A stretch of DNA of 22,763 nucleotides. It comes from CAZDCD01 sp964503885 (lineage in GTDB: Bacteria > Bacteroidota > Bacteroidia > Bacteroidales > UBA10428). Location of the stretch: positions 1 through 22,763 of the forward strand of contig CAZDCD010000041.1 in assembly GCA_964503885.1 (NCBI GenBank). Reading direction: 5' to 3'. Both the position numbers and the translations under genes were made by a program. The notes under the pieces were generated by a model. The model ran no database searches. It was not told the origin of the DNA and was given only the letters and a program-made list of their open reading frames with translations. Below, one piece after another: positions 7,301-14,114 of the stretch. Position 1 is the first letter of the stretch; each line of letters begins with the position of its first letter.

Positions 7301-7615
7301 AACTCTATAGATGCTGTTGCTAAGCATCACAAAGAAAAACAGATAGAACTTAAAGTTAAAATAATTGAAAATTATTTATTAATTACCCTTAAAGACTCCG
7401 GTGGCGGCATACGCTCTGAGATTAAACAGTATATATATTCCCCATATTATACTACTAAAACTACCGGTCTAGGAATGGGTTTATTCTGGGTAAAAGAAAT
7501 CATTGAAAAAAATCATGGAGAAATTGATTATGTAAATAATGATATAGATGGAACAACTTTTAACATAAAATTACCATTTAATCGAAAATTATCTCATGGA
7601 AAACAAAGCAATTAA
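4307..7615 (+). CDS. Soluble sensor histidine kinase: PocR domain, four GAF domains, HATPase
   Basis: 1,102 residues with no membrane segment or signal peptide, so a cytosolic sensor. Residues about 10-200 match the PocR sensory domain: LLNDFSSLTGI, then C53, NCIDCD (C67, C70), C89 and NGLVDFVTPI, with FGGQIR. The cysteines could bind a metal or sense redox or small ligands. Four GAF-like domains follow at about 220-370, 380-540, 541-692 and 703-865; typical strings are SWIGAPIIYNEKVFALITLD, SMLVAPIKVGKRTIGVMSAD and FAAIPLKRKNYIVGVLFINS. The H-box is THEFRHFL with H888. The HATPase shows NLLNNSIDA (N-box), DSGGGI (G1), SPYYTTK and GLGMGL (G2). The catalytic core looks intact. The downstream response regulator overlaps it by 20 nt, so the two are translationally coupled and this kinase most likely phosphorylates it. 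The ligand is unknown. Confidence 0.9.
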   Translation: MSFDELQWQDLIKPLRVQRLLNDFSSLTGITLVIMDTQGNPVTTQTEPHNRLCMDFIKKNPLGNSNCIDCDKYWTSVAAKDFAHKIYTCKNGLVDFVTPIIFENEVSAYLFGGQIRLKDIKEHNKINNNKKISLKQIRIYDNLIDKGELVCLPDTWYEFHAKRLNIDPLVFFQALSEIPVLPKNKIEASARMLSGLAETISSLISKNLKTIKIIGSNDQILTEIANLIQSQDSAKRILDDLKNIVPYCKASLQIIENNTRTLLDSRGFELYNIDNQFLSPVSNDKLINRVINGREPIILSNTTIDPDWKSQAGTRDVLSWIGAPIIYNEKVFALITLDHNTLGFYTEKYKNTLVSFLNKIAPTFWHTIILNDAGNIINYMKIVNDVVKSISSETDIEGLLEKIVYEVKNKLHCTHCTIFLSEKINNEELLVAKAAEGGSKRTMDRTFSPGEGLAGMVYITGKTIITPNAHDNHYFSKARESKDRPRSMLVAPIKVGKRTIGVMSADQDEYDWFKQRDKHLMDALGQHIGIAIQRSNTTKILKNIGNNILTLNNVDDILQTLVTSAIELINVSTGVIYFINKDKRTLINKFHPPGFKHPRPRLKKKSGLTRTIIDSGEPLSIPNTKKDDRVVPILKKEFYSILGVPIKINTDVIGVFFLDDKESHDFTKTEISLLSTLADQAAIALQNIELRKNLNSDLETHRSLEDVLVNLVIEEQNQEVTLQRIGKSIIKLLGKKVSPTINLYDENKDKFSEVHVYGSLAKSNILNRAPRPKIGTGSYVVKHKKPLYLGDVRKPPTGCPTIRNESILLGIKSFAAIPLKRKNYIVGVLFINSLKKLEFNEQIRRTLEIFASQAGLAIEISQLHQSVQISNALIKASNLDFIASGITHEFRHFLQSFYGNIAIIKTQSNEPEIIKEAWELENKIETALNVIENFYQIRARENNVVPFDINLLIQQIIDSSNYRLTEKKIKFTYFKSENNIIVLMNPAELQTVIINLLNNSIDAVAKHHKEKQIELKVKIIENYLLITLKDSGGGIRSEIKQYIYSPYYTTKTTGLGMGLFWVKEIIEKNHGEIDYVNNDIDGTTFNIKLPFNRKLSHGKQSN

Positions 7616-9164
7616 AAAGATTTTAATTATTGATAATGATAAAGAATTCATAAAATCATTAGCAAAATTTTTTACGCTTAAAGGTTGGATTGCGTCAGTA
7701 GCTGAAAATGGCAGGGATGCTTTAGCTGTACTTAAGAGTATGCTATGGGATTGTGATTGTATTATTTTAGATCTCGTCATGGAAATAATGGATGGTATTG
7801 AATTTATTCAGGAACTGATGAAAATTGAGCCTGAAGTTAAAATACCGATCATCATTCTTAGTGGAGAGTTGCAAAATATAAATCTGGAAGAACTTTATAA
7901 AGGGCATGTGATTTCAGTACTCGATAAACCACAAAAATTTGAAATTCTAGAAGCTTTAGCTACAAACATTTGCAATAAAGAGCATAGCAAACTTGGGAAT
8001 AATTTCAAAGAAAATATTGTAAATATGCATGCAATCGATGAGAAAACTCATCAGCGTGAGGCTAATTTATCCTCCTATTTTAATACTACTGTTAAAAATC
8101 TCACAAGTAATTTATATAATAAAATCAATGAACATCTTTTCGTAGTAGCACGTCGATGGAATTCATGGTATCCAAGTTTTTTTGATGTTCCCGGTGGATG
8201 CTATGCCATAGTAAGCCCCTTATGTAAAGACCGTAAAAGAAATCGAGTTATTACAATCGACCCTGGATTTCGCTTTTTAAAAGTATTGTCAGAATTAAAT
8301 ATTTCAGTCAAAGATATCGAGACCTGTATTATTTCACATAACCATCCCGACCATTTGGGTGGTTCTTTTGAATTTATTTCTAGCAGGCATGTTACTAAAG
8401 AAAAAAATAAATTAATCTGCAGTCCAAACACCTATTCTATGTTTACAGGATATAATCAGGATGGTTTGGAAATAAGCGTTTTAAACGGTATGGAAAATCT
8501 AATTGATTGCAAAAAACACCCTGATAAAAAGTGTGAAGTAATTATTGATTGTTTTGATACTGATCATCAGGAAATTGGTCCACGGAATGATTCCAAAGCT
8601 ATAATTCTGGAATATCCAGCATATGATCCAATAAGAAAAATTGTAATTTTGGGTGACACCTCCTTTGACCTCTCAAGGAACAAAGAACTTTTCTTAAAAC
8701 ATTTAACTCATGCTCGGACAAAAGTCGTTGTATTACATATTGGTAGCGCTCAATTAAAGAAAAGAATTAATGGGCATTTATATTTACAAGGATTGCACAG
8801 ATTACTTACTTCTATGGGTGAAAAACTTGAAAGCGATGACCGTCCAAAAGGTGATAAATTAATAGTTTTGATCTCCGAATGGGGTTTAGAACATGCAACA
8901 AAGCAACAAATGAAAAAAATTTCTCCTACTCTTACAGGATTTGATAACTCATCTCCTATCATCGATACTATAAATTTCGTTAAAAAGACACTTGATGATT
9001 TGGAATATAATCAGAAGATGGTTGTAATACCTGCCGATATTGGTCTGATGGTTGGTATTGGATCCGGTAATATATATTGGAAACAGAACGGATCCCTTAA
9101 ATCCTCAGAACCCGAAAATGTTAAATGGAGGTGTAATGATGATGGTTTGGAATATTTTGTTTAA
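7596..9164 (+). CDS. Response regulator with a metallo-beta-lactamase-fold output domain
   Basis: 522 residues. Residues 1-125 are a CheY-like receiver: acidic pair D13/D15, phosphoacceptor D59 in CIILDLVMEIMDG, S89 and K111 in the DKP motif, all present. After a linker of about 50 residues, residues 180-500 are a metallo-beta-lactamase fold: the metal motif SHNHPDHLGG (H248, H250, D252, H253), a candidate third His in DTDHQE (H324), the bridging Asp in ILGDTSFD (D354) and a later His in VVLHIGSAQ (H381). The output is therefore a predicted hydrolase rather than a DNA-binding domain. Receiver-MBL fusions are uncommon. Family members hydrolyse nucleic acids, cyclic nucleotides, lactones or reduce NO/O2, but no flavodoxin domain is present and the substrate cannot be inferred. 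Start ATG 7596 lies inside the kinase 3' end. There is no obvious terminator after the stop. Confidence 0.85.
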   Translation: MENKAIKKILIIDNDKEFIKSLAKFFTLKGWIASVAENGRDALAVLKSMLWDCDCIILDLVMEIMDGIEFIQELMKIEPEVKIPIIILSGELQNINLEELYKGHVISVLDKPQKFEILEALATNICNKEHSKLGNNFKENIVNMHAIDEKTHQREANLSSYFNTTVKNLTSNLYNKINEHLFVVARRWNSWYPSFFDVPGGCYAIVSPLCKDRKRNRVITIDPGFRFLKVLSELNISVKDIETCIISHNHPDHLGGSFEFISSRHVTKEKNKLICSPNTYSMFTGYNQDGLEISVLNGMENLIDCKKHPDKKCEVIIDCFDTDHQEIGPRNDSKAIILEYPAYDPIRKIVILGDTSFDLSRNKELFLKHLTHARTKVVVLHIGSAQLKKRINGHLYLQGLHRLLTSMGEKLESDDRPKGDKLIVLISEWGLEHATKQQMKKISPTLTGFDNSSPIIDTINFVKKTLDDLEYNQKMVVIPADIGLMVGIGSGNIYWKQNGSLKSSEPENVKWRCNDDGLEYFV

Positions 9165-9233
9165 CATAAAAGTATTTATTAATTTTTTAATCATTCTAAT
9201 ATTTTCTTAAATTAAAAAACTGAAAGCAAATTT

Positions 9234-9364
9234 AGGCGGATTATGCTTAACGGGTCGTCAAGTTCAAGCCCTACGGGTCCCGGTAATTTTTTTTTTATTT
9301 TAAAATGTATCTTTTAATGGTAAAAATTTTTATCGGGAAACTTGACACCCCTACAAACCCGCCT
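9234..9364. repeat. 131-bp palindromic (MITE-like) element
   Basis: AGGCGG (9234-9239) pairs with CCGCCT (9359-9364). Inside these, GGGTCGTCAAGTT pairs with AACTTGACACCC (core 9257-9264 with 9339-9346, one bulged base), and CCCGGTAAnnnTTTTT pairs approximately with AAAAATTTTTATCGGG. The centre is A+T rich. The nested pairing covers most of the interval, so the DNA or RNA could fold into one long hairpin. It has no coding capacity. It may act as a terminator for the two-component operon or be a small non-autonomous mobile repeat. Confidence 0.5.
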
Positions 9365-9473
9365 GTAGTTCCGCTTTCCTTTTACTTTTTTCCGGTTTTT
9401 CTTTTTCTTTTGAAAATATTCTGAGGACGCTAGTAGTAGACAATTGATACTAACCAGGCAAAATAAAGTTAGA

Positions 9474-9594
9474 TAAGGTCAAAAAACTTTTAAACATTAA
9501 AATGCAACATACTTTAATGTATGCAATGATTTTAAAAGATACTTTAAGGTCAAAAACCGAGCAAACATTAAAAATATGACTTTTTTAATGTTTG
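9474..9594. promoter_or_regulatory. Repeated AAACATTAAA operator region upstream of fic
   Basis: A segment AAGGTCAAAAA...AAACATTAAAA occurs twice, 71 bp apart (about 9475-9503 and 9546-9574). The motif AAACATTAAA (9492-9501, 9563-9572) is each time followed by its complement: ACATTAAA/TTTAATGT (9494-9501, 9513-9520), and the perfect 13-bp arms CAAACATTAAAAA/TTTTTAATGTTTG (9562-9574, 9582-9594) with a 7-bp spacer. The second palindrome abuts the predicted -7 box of fic, so it is a good repressor site. Fic proteins of this type carry a winged HTH and could bind it. Confidence 0.6.
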
Positions 9595-9599
9595 TTAAT

Positions 9600-9607
9600 T
9601 ATATTTG
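9600..9607 (+). promoter_or_regulatory. -7 box of the fic promoter
   Basis: TATATTTG matches TAnnTTTG exactly and lies 14 nt before the ATG at 9622. The -33 region falls inside the 13-bp operator palindrome and has no clear TTTG. Confidence 0.45.
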
Positions 9608-9621
9608 CATAAAAATAGATC

Positions 9622-10740
9622 ATGTATACTATAAATCCTGACAGGACGATTCCATGGAATGATTTACCTGAACTCCCGTTTAAAAAAGAGCTTTATTATT
9701 CTGTTGAAGTGTTGGAACATCTGGTTGAAGCAAAAGCAGCATTGGCCCGGCTGCAAGGCAGAAGCGCTGCCATTCCAAACCAGGGTATATTAATAAATAC
9801 CATTAGTTTACAGGAAGCAAAAGCATCAAGTGCAATTGAAAATATCTTCACTACAGATGATGAACTCTACAAAGCTTATAGTATGGATAAAACTGATTCT
9901 GTTGATGAGCCTGCTAAAGAAATCCTAAGGTATAGGGAAGCTTTATGGACTGGAATGAAGTATATTCAGGAAAAAAACTTGTTTGATGAAGACTATTGTG
10001 TGAAAATATATCAGGAAATAAAACAAACGAATGATAAAATAAGGCCTCCATTTGCTCAAATAGTAATAAGGCAGGGTGGAAACGGTCCAAATGCTGGAAG
10101 CATAACTTATACCCCACCCAGAGGAAAAGGTATAGTTGAAAAGAAATTGAATAACCTCTTAAATTTCATGAATAATGACGAAGTATATAAAGAAGATACT
10201 ATTTTAAAAATGGCTATCGGTCATTATCAATTTGAAGCCATTCATCCTTTTAGAGATGGAAATGGCAGAACCGGACGAGTCTTTAATATACATTATATTA
10301 CAAAAAAGGGATTATTGGATTGGCCTATTTTATTCTTAAGCCGGTATATTATTGAAAACAAAGATGAATATTATAGAAGACTTTCATCAGTCTCTCAACA
10401 AGGGGATTGGAAAAACTGGATTTTATATATGCTCCGGGCTATAAGAGCAACATCAACAATCACATATAATAAAATAAATGATATCTTAAGCGCCAAAGAC
10501 GCAATTCTTTTAGCGATTGAAAGGGATACAGATATAATTCGACCGGAACAAATTGTTGAAATGATTTTTATTCAACCTTACACAAAGGTAAAACACCTAA
10601 CTGACAAAGTAATTTATGCAGAAAATACAGCACGGAACTATCTTAATAAATTAACAGAAATGGGGATTTTAGAGAAAAAAACGATACAAGGTCATCATTA
10701 CTACCTGAATCTTGAATTAAACCGCATTTTATCAGAATAA
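9622..10740 (+). CDS. fic: Class II Fic family AMP-transferase with C-terminal winged HTH
   Basis: 372 residues. The Fic signature IHPFRDGNGRTGR (H208 to R219) is complete and canonical for AMPylation with ATP; YTPP (163-166) forms the usual flap region. The inhibitory helix motif (S/T)xxxE(G/N) appears N-terminally as SSAIEN (S69, E73, N74), which defines class II, self-inhibited Fic proteins. Residues about 290-372 look like a winged helix-turn-helix (VKHLTDKVIYAENTARNYLNKLTEMGILEK), as in many Bacteroidetes Fic proteins such as the structurally studied Bacteroides homologue. No separate antitoxin gene is adjacent, consistent with built-in inhibition. The repeated operator just upstream suggests autoregulation through the HTH. 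The target protein is unknown. Confidence 0.9.
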   Translation: MYTINPDRTIPWNDLPELPFKKELYYSVEVLEHLVEAKAALARLQGRSAAIPNQGILINTISLQEAKASSAIENIFTTDDELYKAYSMDKTDSVDEPAKEILRYREALWTGMKYIQEKNLFDEDYCVKIYQEIKQTNDKIRPPFAQIVIRQGGNGPNAGSITYTPPRGKGIVEKKLNNLLNFMNNDEVYKEDTILKMAIGHYQFEAIHPFRDGNGRTGRVFNIHYITKKGLLDWPILFLSRYIIENKDEYYRRLSSVSQQGDWKNWILYMLRAIRATSTITYNKINDILSAKDAILLAIERDTDIIRPEQIVEMIFIQPYTKVKHLTDKVIYAENTARNYLNKLTEMGILEKKTIQGHHYYLNLELNRILSE

Positions 10741-10787
10741 ATATTATTGTCTTATTAATTCCACCAGACTATTTTTTAGTTAAAATC

Positions 10788-10824
10788 ATAAAAAAACCCG
10801 GAAGTTAATTTACGGGCTTTTGCA
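10788..10824 (-). terminator. Intrinsic terminator of the 11851-10847 unit
   Basis: On the minus strand AAAGCCCG pairs with CGGGTTTT (one G-U) around an 11-12 nt loop and continues as a run of seven T. It sits 23 nt after the stop of the 73-residue gene. It is between convergent genes and could also serve fic weakly. Confidence 0.65.
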
Positions 10825-10846
10825 TTATAAGAAGGTTATTTGAAAT

Positions 10847-11068
10847 TTATTCCCCCTCAACACTTGCCTGTGCAACTGCAGTCATTACCCCACCGGCCAC
10901 AGTTAAATATCCTGCTACCGATTCGACAATTGCTTGTAAGGTTACGGGTGCCGCCACAATTGCTCCACCTATTGCAGCTAAAACCATTCCGATAGTCCTG
11001 ATTTTCTTAAAAAACCCTGAGGTTGGAGTAACAATCCTTTGCACGATATTCAATTCCTTTTTTGCCAT
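10847..11068 (-). CDS. Small two-helix membrane protein, holin-like in size
   Basis: 73 residues: a basic N-terminus (MAKKELNIVQRIVTPTSGFF, then KKIR), two hydrophobic Ala/Gly/Val-rich segments at about 25-48 and 52-68 with IGMVLAAIGGAIVAAP and TVAGGVMTAVAQA, and an acidic end. It follows the 251-residue gene by 27 nt in the same direction and shares its terminator. I recall proteins of this kind paired with the same neighbour in many Bacteroidetes, but no function is known to me. Size and topology are compatible with a holin-like or small-pore protein, which is speculation. Confidence 0.7.
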   Translation of the reverse strand: MAKKELNIVQRIVTPTSGFFKKIRTIGMVLAAIGGAIVAAPVTLQAIVESVAGYLTVAGGVMTAVAQASVEGE

Positions 11069-11095
11069 TTCTTTACTTTTAATAGTTATTTAAGA

Positions 11096-11851
11096 TTACA
11101 GACCTGATACCCTCACAATAGCCAGGGCATTATATTTCCCGTTTTTAAGGGAATAGCTTACTCCGTTTACGTTCTGGCAGAATTCAATCCCCGGGACAAG
11201 GAATAAGGGATGAGTGCTGTTTGCAGTCAACTGGTTCACCAGGTCAACTGCAGGAATGGGATCTGCTGCAATAGCAATTTCTGCACTTTCAGAAGTAATA
11301 GATTCAAACGTTCCACCCTCAAAGTCAACAGAGGCTCCGGCAGAAACAAATTTAAAATGGGTTGCACCTTCCGGAGTTGCATTTGCATTTACAGGAGAAA
11401 ACGAAGGAATGTTCACGCTTAAAGCCCCGGTTGCCCGGTCAATAGTTGCAAAATAGGACGTGAAAATTGTCGTGGAGATTTTACCGTTACAATTGAACTC
11501 AAAACCGGTAAGCATTTCAAGTTCACCATCCAGGACATTTCGCTGTCCCCTGGTATTGGTAGCATCTGCCTTAATGACTGCCATCAGATTTTTTGCCAGC
11601 CGGCTTACCATGCGGTTGTCTGAAGCATTCTGCAGGTATTTTCTGAAAGCTGTTCTTAACAGCTTCCCTGCAGAACCAGCCCGGCCAAATTCTTCTCCGT
11701 TTTCACGGATCCTCTGAAAAGCAGGATCATTTTTAATCCTGTCTGCTGACACGCCACCTTTTGCTCGGGCAAGGTGTCCGTCCTGCGTTTTATAGAAGGC
11801 AATATCTCCGATAGTGCCTTCCGATTTTATAATTCCACTTTGCTTTGCCAT
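11096..11851 (-). CDS. Conserved Bacteroidetes hypothetical protein (MAKQSGIIK family)
   Basis: 251 residues without signal peptide or membrane segment. The N-terminus has a characteristic, repeatedly seen string: MAKQSGIIKSEGTIGDIAFY followed by KTQDGHLARAKGGV and DRIKNDPAFQRIRENGEEFG. A helical basic stretch follows at 65-105 (KLLRTAFRKYLQNASDNRMV), then a beta-rich C-terminal half (about 110-251) with many Ser/Thr/Ala. I recognise the N-terminus as a widespread Bacteroidetes hypothetical but know no function. The combination of a basic, possibly nucleic-acid-binding head and a beta-rich tail with a small membrane partner downstream would suit a phage-derived or structural protein; this is inference. 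It has its own promoter and heads a two-gene operon. Confidence 0.75.
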   Translation of the reverse strand: MAKQSGIIKSEGTIGDIAFYKTQDGHLARAKGGVSADRIKNDPAFQRIRENGEEFGRAGSAGKLLRTAFRKYLQNASDNRMVSRLAKNLMAVIKADATNTRGQRNVLDGELEMLTGFEFNCNGKISTTIFTSYFATIDRATGALSVNIPSFSPVNANATPEGATHFKFVSAGASVDFEGGTFESITSESAEIAIAADPIPAVDLVNQLTANSTHPLFLVPGIEFCQNVNGVSYSLKNGKYNALAIVRVSGL

Positions 11852-11874
11852 TTGAATAAAAATTAAAGTTTAAC

Positions 11875-11906
11875 CAAAGTCATTCTAACAGCAAAGCCTT
11901 ACCAAA
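11875..11906 (-). promoter_or_regulatory. Promoter of the 11851-10847 operon
   Basis: On the minus strand TTTG (11906-11903), a 20-nt spacer and TGACTTTG (11882-11875), 7 of 8 matches to TAnnTTTG, lie about 24 nt before the ATG. This is a good Bacteroidetes housekeeping sigma promoter. Confidence 0.55.
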
Positions 11907-12059
11907 TAAGCGCTTCCGCTATTGTTTGTTAGTGTCACATTTTGTCAATAATTTCCTTGTGAAGTAAAATATAAGATTTACTATATTCGTTGATACAAAT
12001 AAGTAAATGCCTGTCGAAGCCATAGGAAAGGCATATCATAGGCATGCATATAATTAAAT

Positions 12060-12216
12060 GAAAACAAATCGTATCATAATTTATTCGAAGGATGTACAAC
12101 GTATAACAGGAAAAAGCGAACGTAGAGGCAGGGGAAGGGTCGACTTTCCGCAGGAAAGGCAATCCCGTCCGGACCGCTGAAGATTCAAAATCCGATGAGC
12201 ATTCATCGGATTTTTT
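12060..12216 (+). ncRNA. Possible structured RNA ending in a strong terminator
   Basis: No credible gene reads into the terminator at 12187-12216 on the plus strand. Just upstream is a purine-rich stretch with nested pairing: CTTTCC GCA GGAAAG, enclosed by GGGA and TCCC, and CCGTCCGGACCGC. This suggests a short untranslated RNA or an attenuated leader. It did not match tmRNA, RNase P, SRP, 6S or known riboswitch cores that I could recall. The 5' end is a guess. A 102-residue minus-strand frame across it looks like a shadow. Confidence 0.3.
12187..12216 (+). terminator. Strong intrinsic terminator
   Basis: A perfect 12-bp stem AAAATCCGATGA / TCATCGGATTTT with the tetraloop GCAT continues directly into a T run. 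This is the best terminator in the window. It could also work on the minus strand, which has the A-run complement. Confidence 0.8.
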
Positions 12217-12351
12217 ATTTCCCTGAGCGTCGAATGCTGGCATTTATAAGCGAAAGGAAAATAAAATAGCCGGAACGGGAAAGCAGCGCCTCACATATCG
12301 CCGGATATCCATGTATAATGAACCTTTCAGACGAAAAATCGTTATTCCTAT

Positions 12352-13233
12352 ATGAACAAAAATGTAAAAAAACCTGCCACACCCATCTTTGTTGTTTCAG
12401 GCGGAAAAGGCATTGCGGGGCATACTATGGTCCATTCGCTGTTAATCCAGTACCCCGACAACAAGCTGCCTGTGATTGTAATACCAGAAGTGCAGACCCC
12501 GGAAAAAATCGAAGAGGTTGTACTCAAAGTAAAGAATTCAAACGGATTGCTGACGCATACTATGGTAAACTCGAGATTGCGGCGCGAGCTGCTCGACTCA
12601 TGCAAAAAACATGGTGTCCGGCAGATCGATTTCATGGGCCCGCTCGCCGATTTCATAGAGGAAGAAATCGGACTGCAATCTGTAAATGTACCCGGTCTTT
12701 ACCGGAGGATAAACTCAAGGTATTTCGAACGTATTGAAGCTATTGAGTATACCCTGAACCACGACGACGGCTTGAATACATCAAAGCTCCACGATGCCGA
12801 AATAATTCTCACCGGTGTGTCACGCAGCGGTAAAACACCGTTAAGCGTCTATATGTCGATGTTCGGATGGAAAGTAGCCAATGTGCCCCTCATATATGGC
12901 ATTGATCCGCCCAGGGAGCTGTTTGCTATTGATCCAAAAAGGGTTTTCGGACTGACCATTAACATCAACTACCTGATTTCGCAGCGCCATAAACGCTTGT
13001 CCCAGATGAAAGATACAGGAAACCAATCTTATGTGGATTATTCCCGGGTAAGGGATGAGATCAATTATGCAAACCTGGTATTTGAACGGGGCAAATTCAC
13101 AAGGATCAATGTTACCAACAAACCCATTGAAACTACCGCCAATGAGATCATCGGATTTGTATCCGACCGGTTCGGCCATGGCGACCGCAGAATAAACCAG
13201 GCAGAAAATCTTGCCGAGGAATCACAGACATAA
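12352..13233 (+). CDS. ppsR: PEP synthase / PPDK regulatory kinase-pyrophosphorylase (DUF299)
   Basis: 293 residues. Members of this family both inactivate and reactivate pyruvate,phosphate dikinase or PEP synthase, using ADP-dependent phosphorylation and Pi-dependent dephosphorylation of a threonine, so they control the pyruvate-PEP step in the cytosol. The family P-loop appears as GVSRSGKTPLS (about 155-165), and the N-terminal half has the usual VVSGGKGIAGHTM and THTMVNSRLRREL strings. Length is slightly above the usual 270-280. Start ATG at 12352 has no Shine-Dalgarno. A 139-residue frame from 12318 overlaps in another phase and is a shadow. It stands alone: the upstream terminator isolates it and the next gene is convergent. 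The target kinase gene is not in the window. Confidence 0.9.
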   Translation: MNKNVKKPATPIFVVSGGKGIAGHTMVHSLLIQYPDNKLPVIVIPEVQTPEKIEEVVLKVKNSNGLLTHTMVNSRLRRELLDSCKKHGVRQIDFMGPLADFIEEEIGLQSVNVPGLYRRINSRYFERIEAIEYTLNHDDGLNTSKLHDAEIILTGVSRSGKTPLSVYMSMFGWKVANVPLIYGIDPPRELFAIDPKRVFGLTININYLISQRHKRLSQMKDTGNQSYVDYSRVRDEINYANLVFERGKFTRINVTNKPIETTANEIIGFVSDRFGHGDRRINQAENLAEESQT

Positions 13234-13292
13234 CCGGCATATTCACCATATATCCTGCATTTTCAGGTACTATAGTTCCCTGACCGGGTATG

Positions 13293-14069
13293 TTATGGTT
13301 TGGTAATGATATCCCTGATCTGCTCAATTTCCTTGGAAATGGCTTTCCTTTTAATAAATGTAAAATCCTTAACTTTCATCTCTTTAAGCCAGGTTGTCCA
13401 GAGCTCCATAATCCTGTCCCACTCCATATCCTTTTCCCTGGGTGCCATCTCAACAAGAATGACTTCAAGATCGGGAAAAGTTTGATTGACCGGTTGCAGC
13501 TTGTCAGGATCGGTCCCTACAATCGGGTAACCGTCTGTAAGGATAATGAGGAAGTTCTTTGTCAACGTATCGGTGGACAGGTCATTTTTCAGGTCTTCAT
13601 ACACATATTTCCAGATATCTGCTCCGTAATAATCTTTCGGATTTTTACTGAATACAGCTTCTGAATATAACGTATCGAGATAGGCTGAAAAGACTTCCTT
13701 TCGTTCCTGTTCCTGCTTTCTCCTGTAAAAATTGGGGATGGTGTTCATGTTGATGTACATCTTATCCTCATACTTGTACGAAGGCAATCCCGCGCCTTTC
13801 TGCGGAGCAATGACTACACGGATCTCATCTCTCGAATACAGGTACAGATCTTTTCTCACTTTTTCCTCAAAAATTGATAAGATCCCCTGTATGATCTCTT
13901 TATCACGTGCCGGCTGATTTTCCTGCACAATTAACCTGTCTGAAAGATCAAGCAGTATGATATAGTTGTGTTTTACATTAAGGACTTTGCCTTTGGGCTT
14001 TTCCGGCAATTTACATCCGGCTGCCGCAACAATTAGAAGTATTGCTGTAAAATGCAGTATTTTCTTCAT
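13293..14069 (-). CDS. Lipoprotein with a VWA-like domain
   Basis: 258 residues. A signal peptide MKKILHFTAILLIVAAAGC ends in a lipobox (AAGC, C19), so the protein is probably anchored by a lipid in the periplasm or at the surface. The mature part looks like a von Willebrand factor A fold: NYIILLDLSDRL (D41, S43, a MIDAS-like DxS) starts the first strand and FLIILTDGYP (TDG 178-180) matches the later VWA strand. The third MIDAS segment is not obvious. It is the second gene of a minus-strand pair, 45 nt after the coiled-coil membrane protein, suggesting one complex. Its partner and ligand are unknown. Confidence 0.75.
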   Translation of the reverse strand: MKKILHFTAILLIVAAAGCKLPEKPKGKVLNVKHNYIILLDLSDRLIVQENQPARDKEIIQGILSIFEEKVRKDLYLYSRDEIRVVIAPQKGAGLPSYKYEDKMYINMNTIPNFYRRKQEQERKEVFSAYLDTLYSEAVFSKNPKDYYGADIWKYVYEDLKNDLSTDTLTKNFLIILTDGYPIVGTDPDKLQPVNQTFPDLEVILVEMAPREKDMEWDRIMELWTTWLKEMKVKDFTFIKRKAISKEIEQIRDIITKP

Positions 14070-14114
14070 AGCCTGAAATTTTAAGTGTGTATTTATTTGG
14101 GTAAGCGTTCAACA

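Noticed and set aside
11935..12243. 102-residue minus-strand frame
   Set aside because: It reads through the strong terminator hairpin and has an incoherent N-terminus; the terminator and possible RNA explain the region better.
12318..12737. 139-residue frame over the PPDK regulator gene
   Set aside because: Out-of-phase shadow of a gene with clear family motifs.
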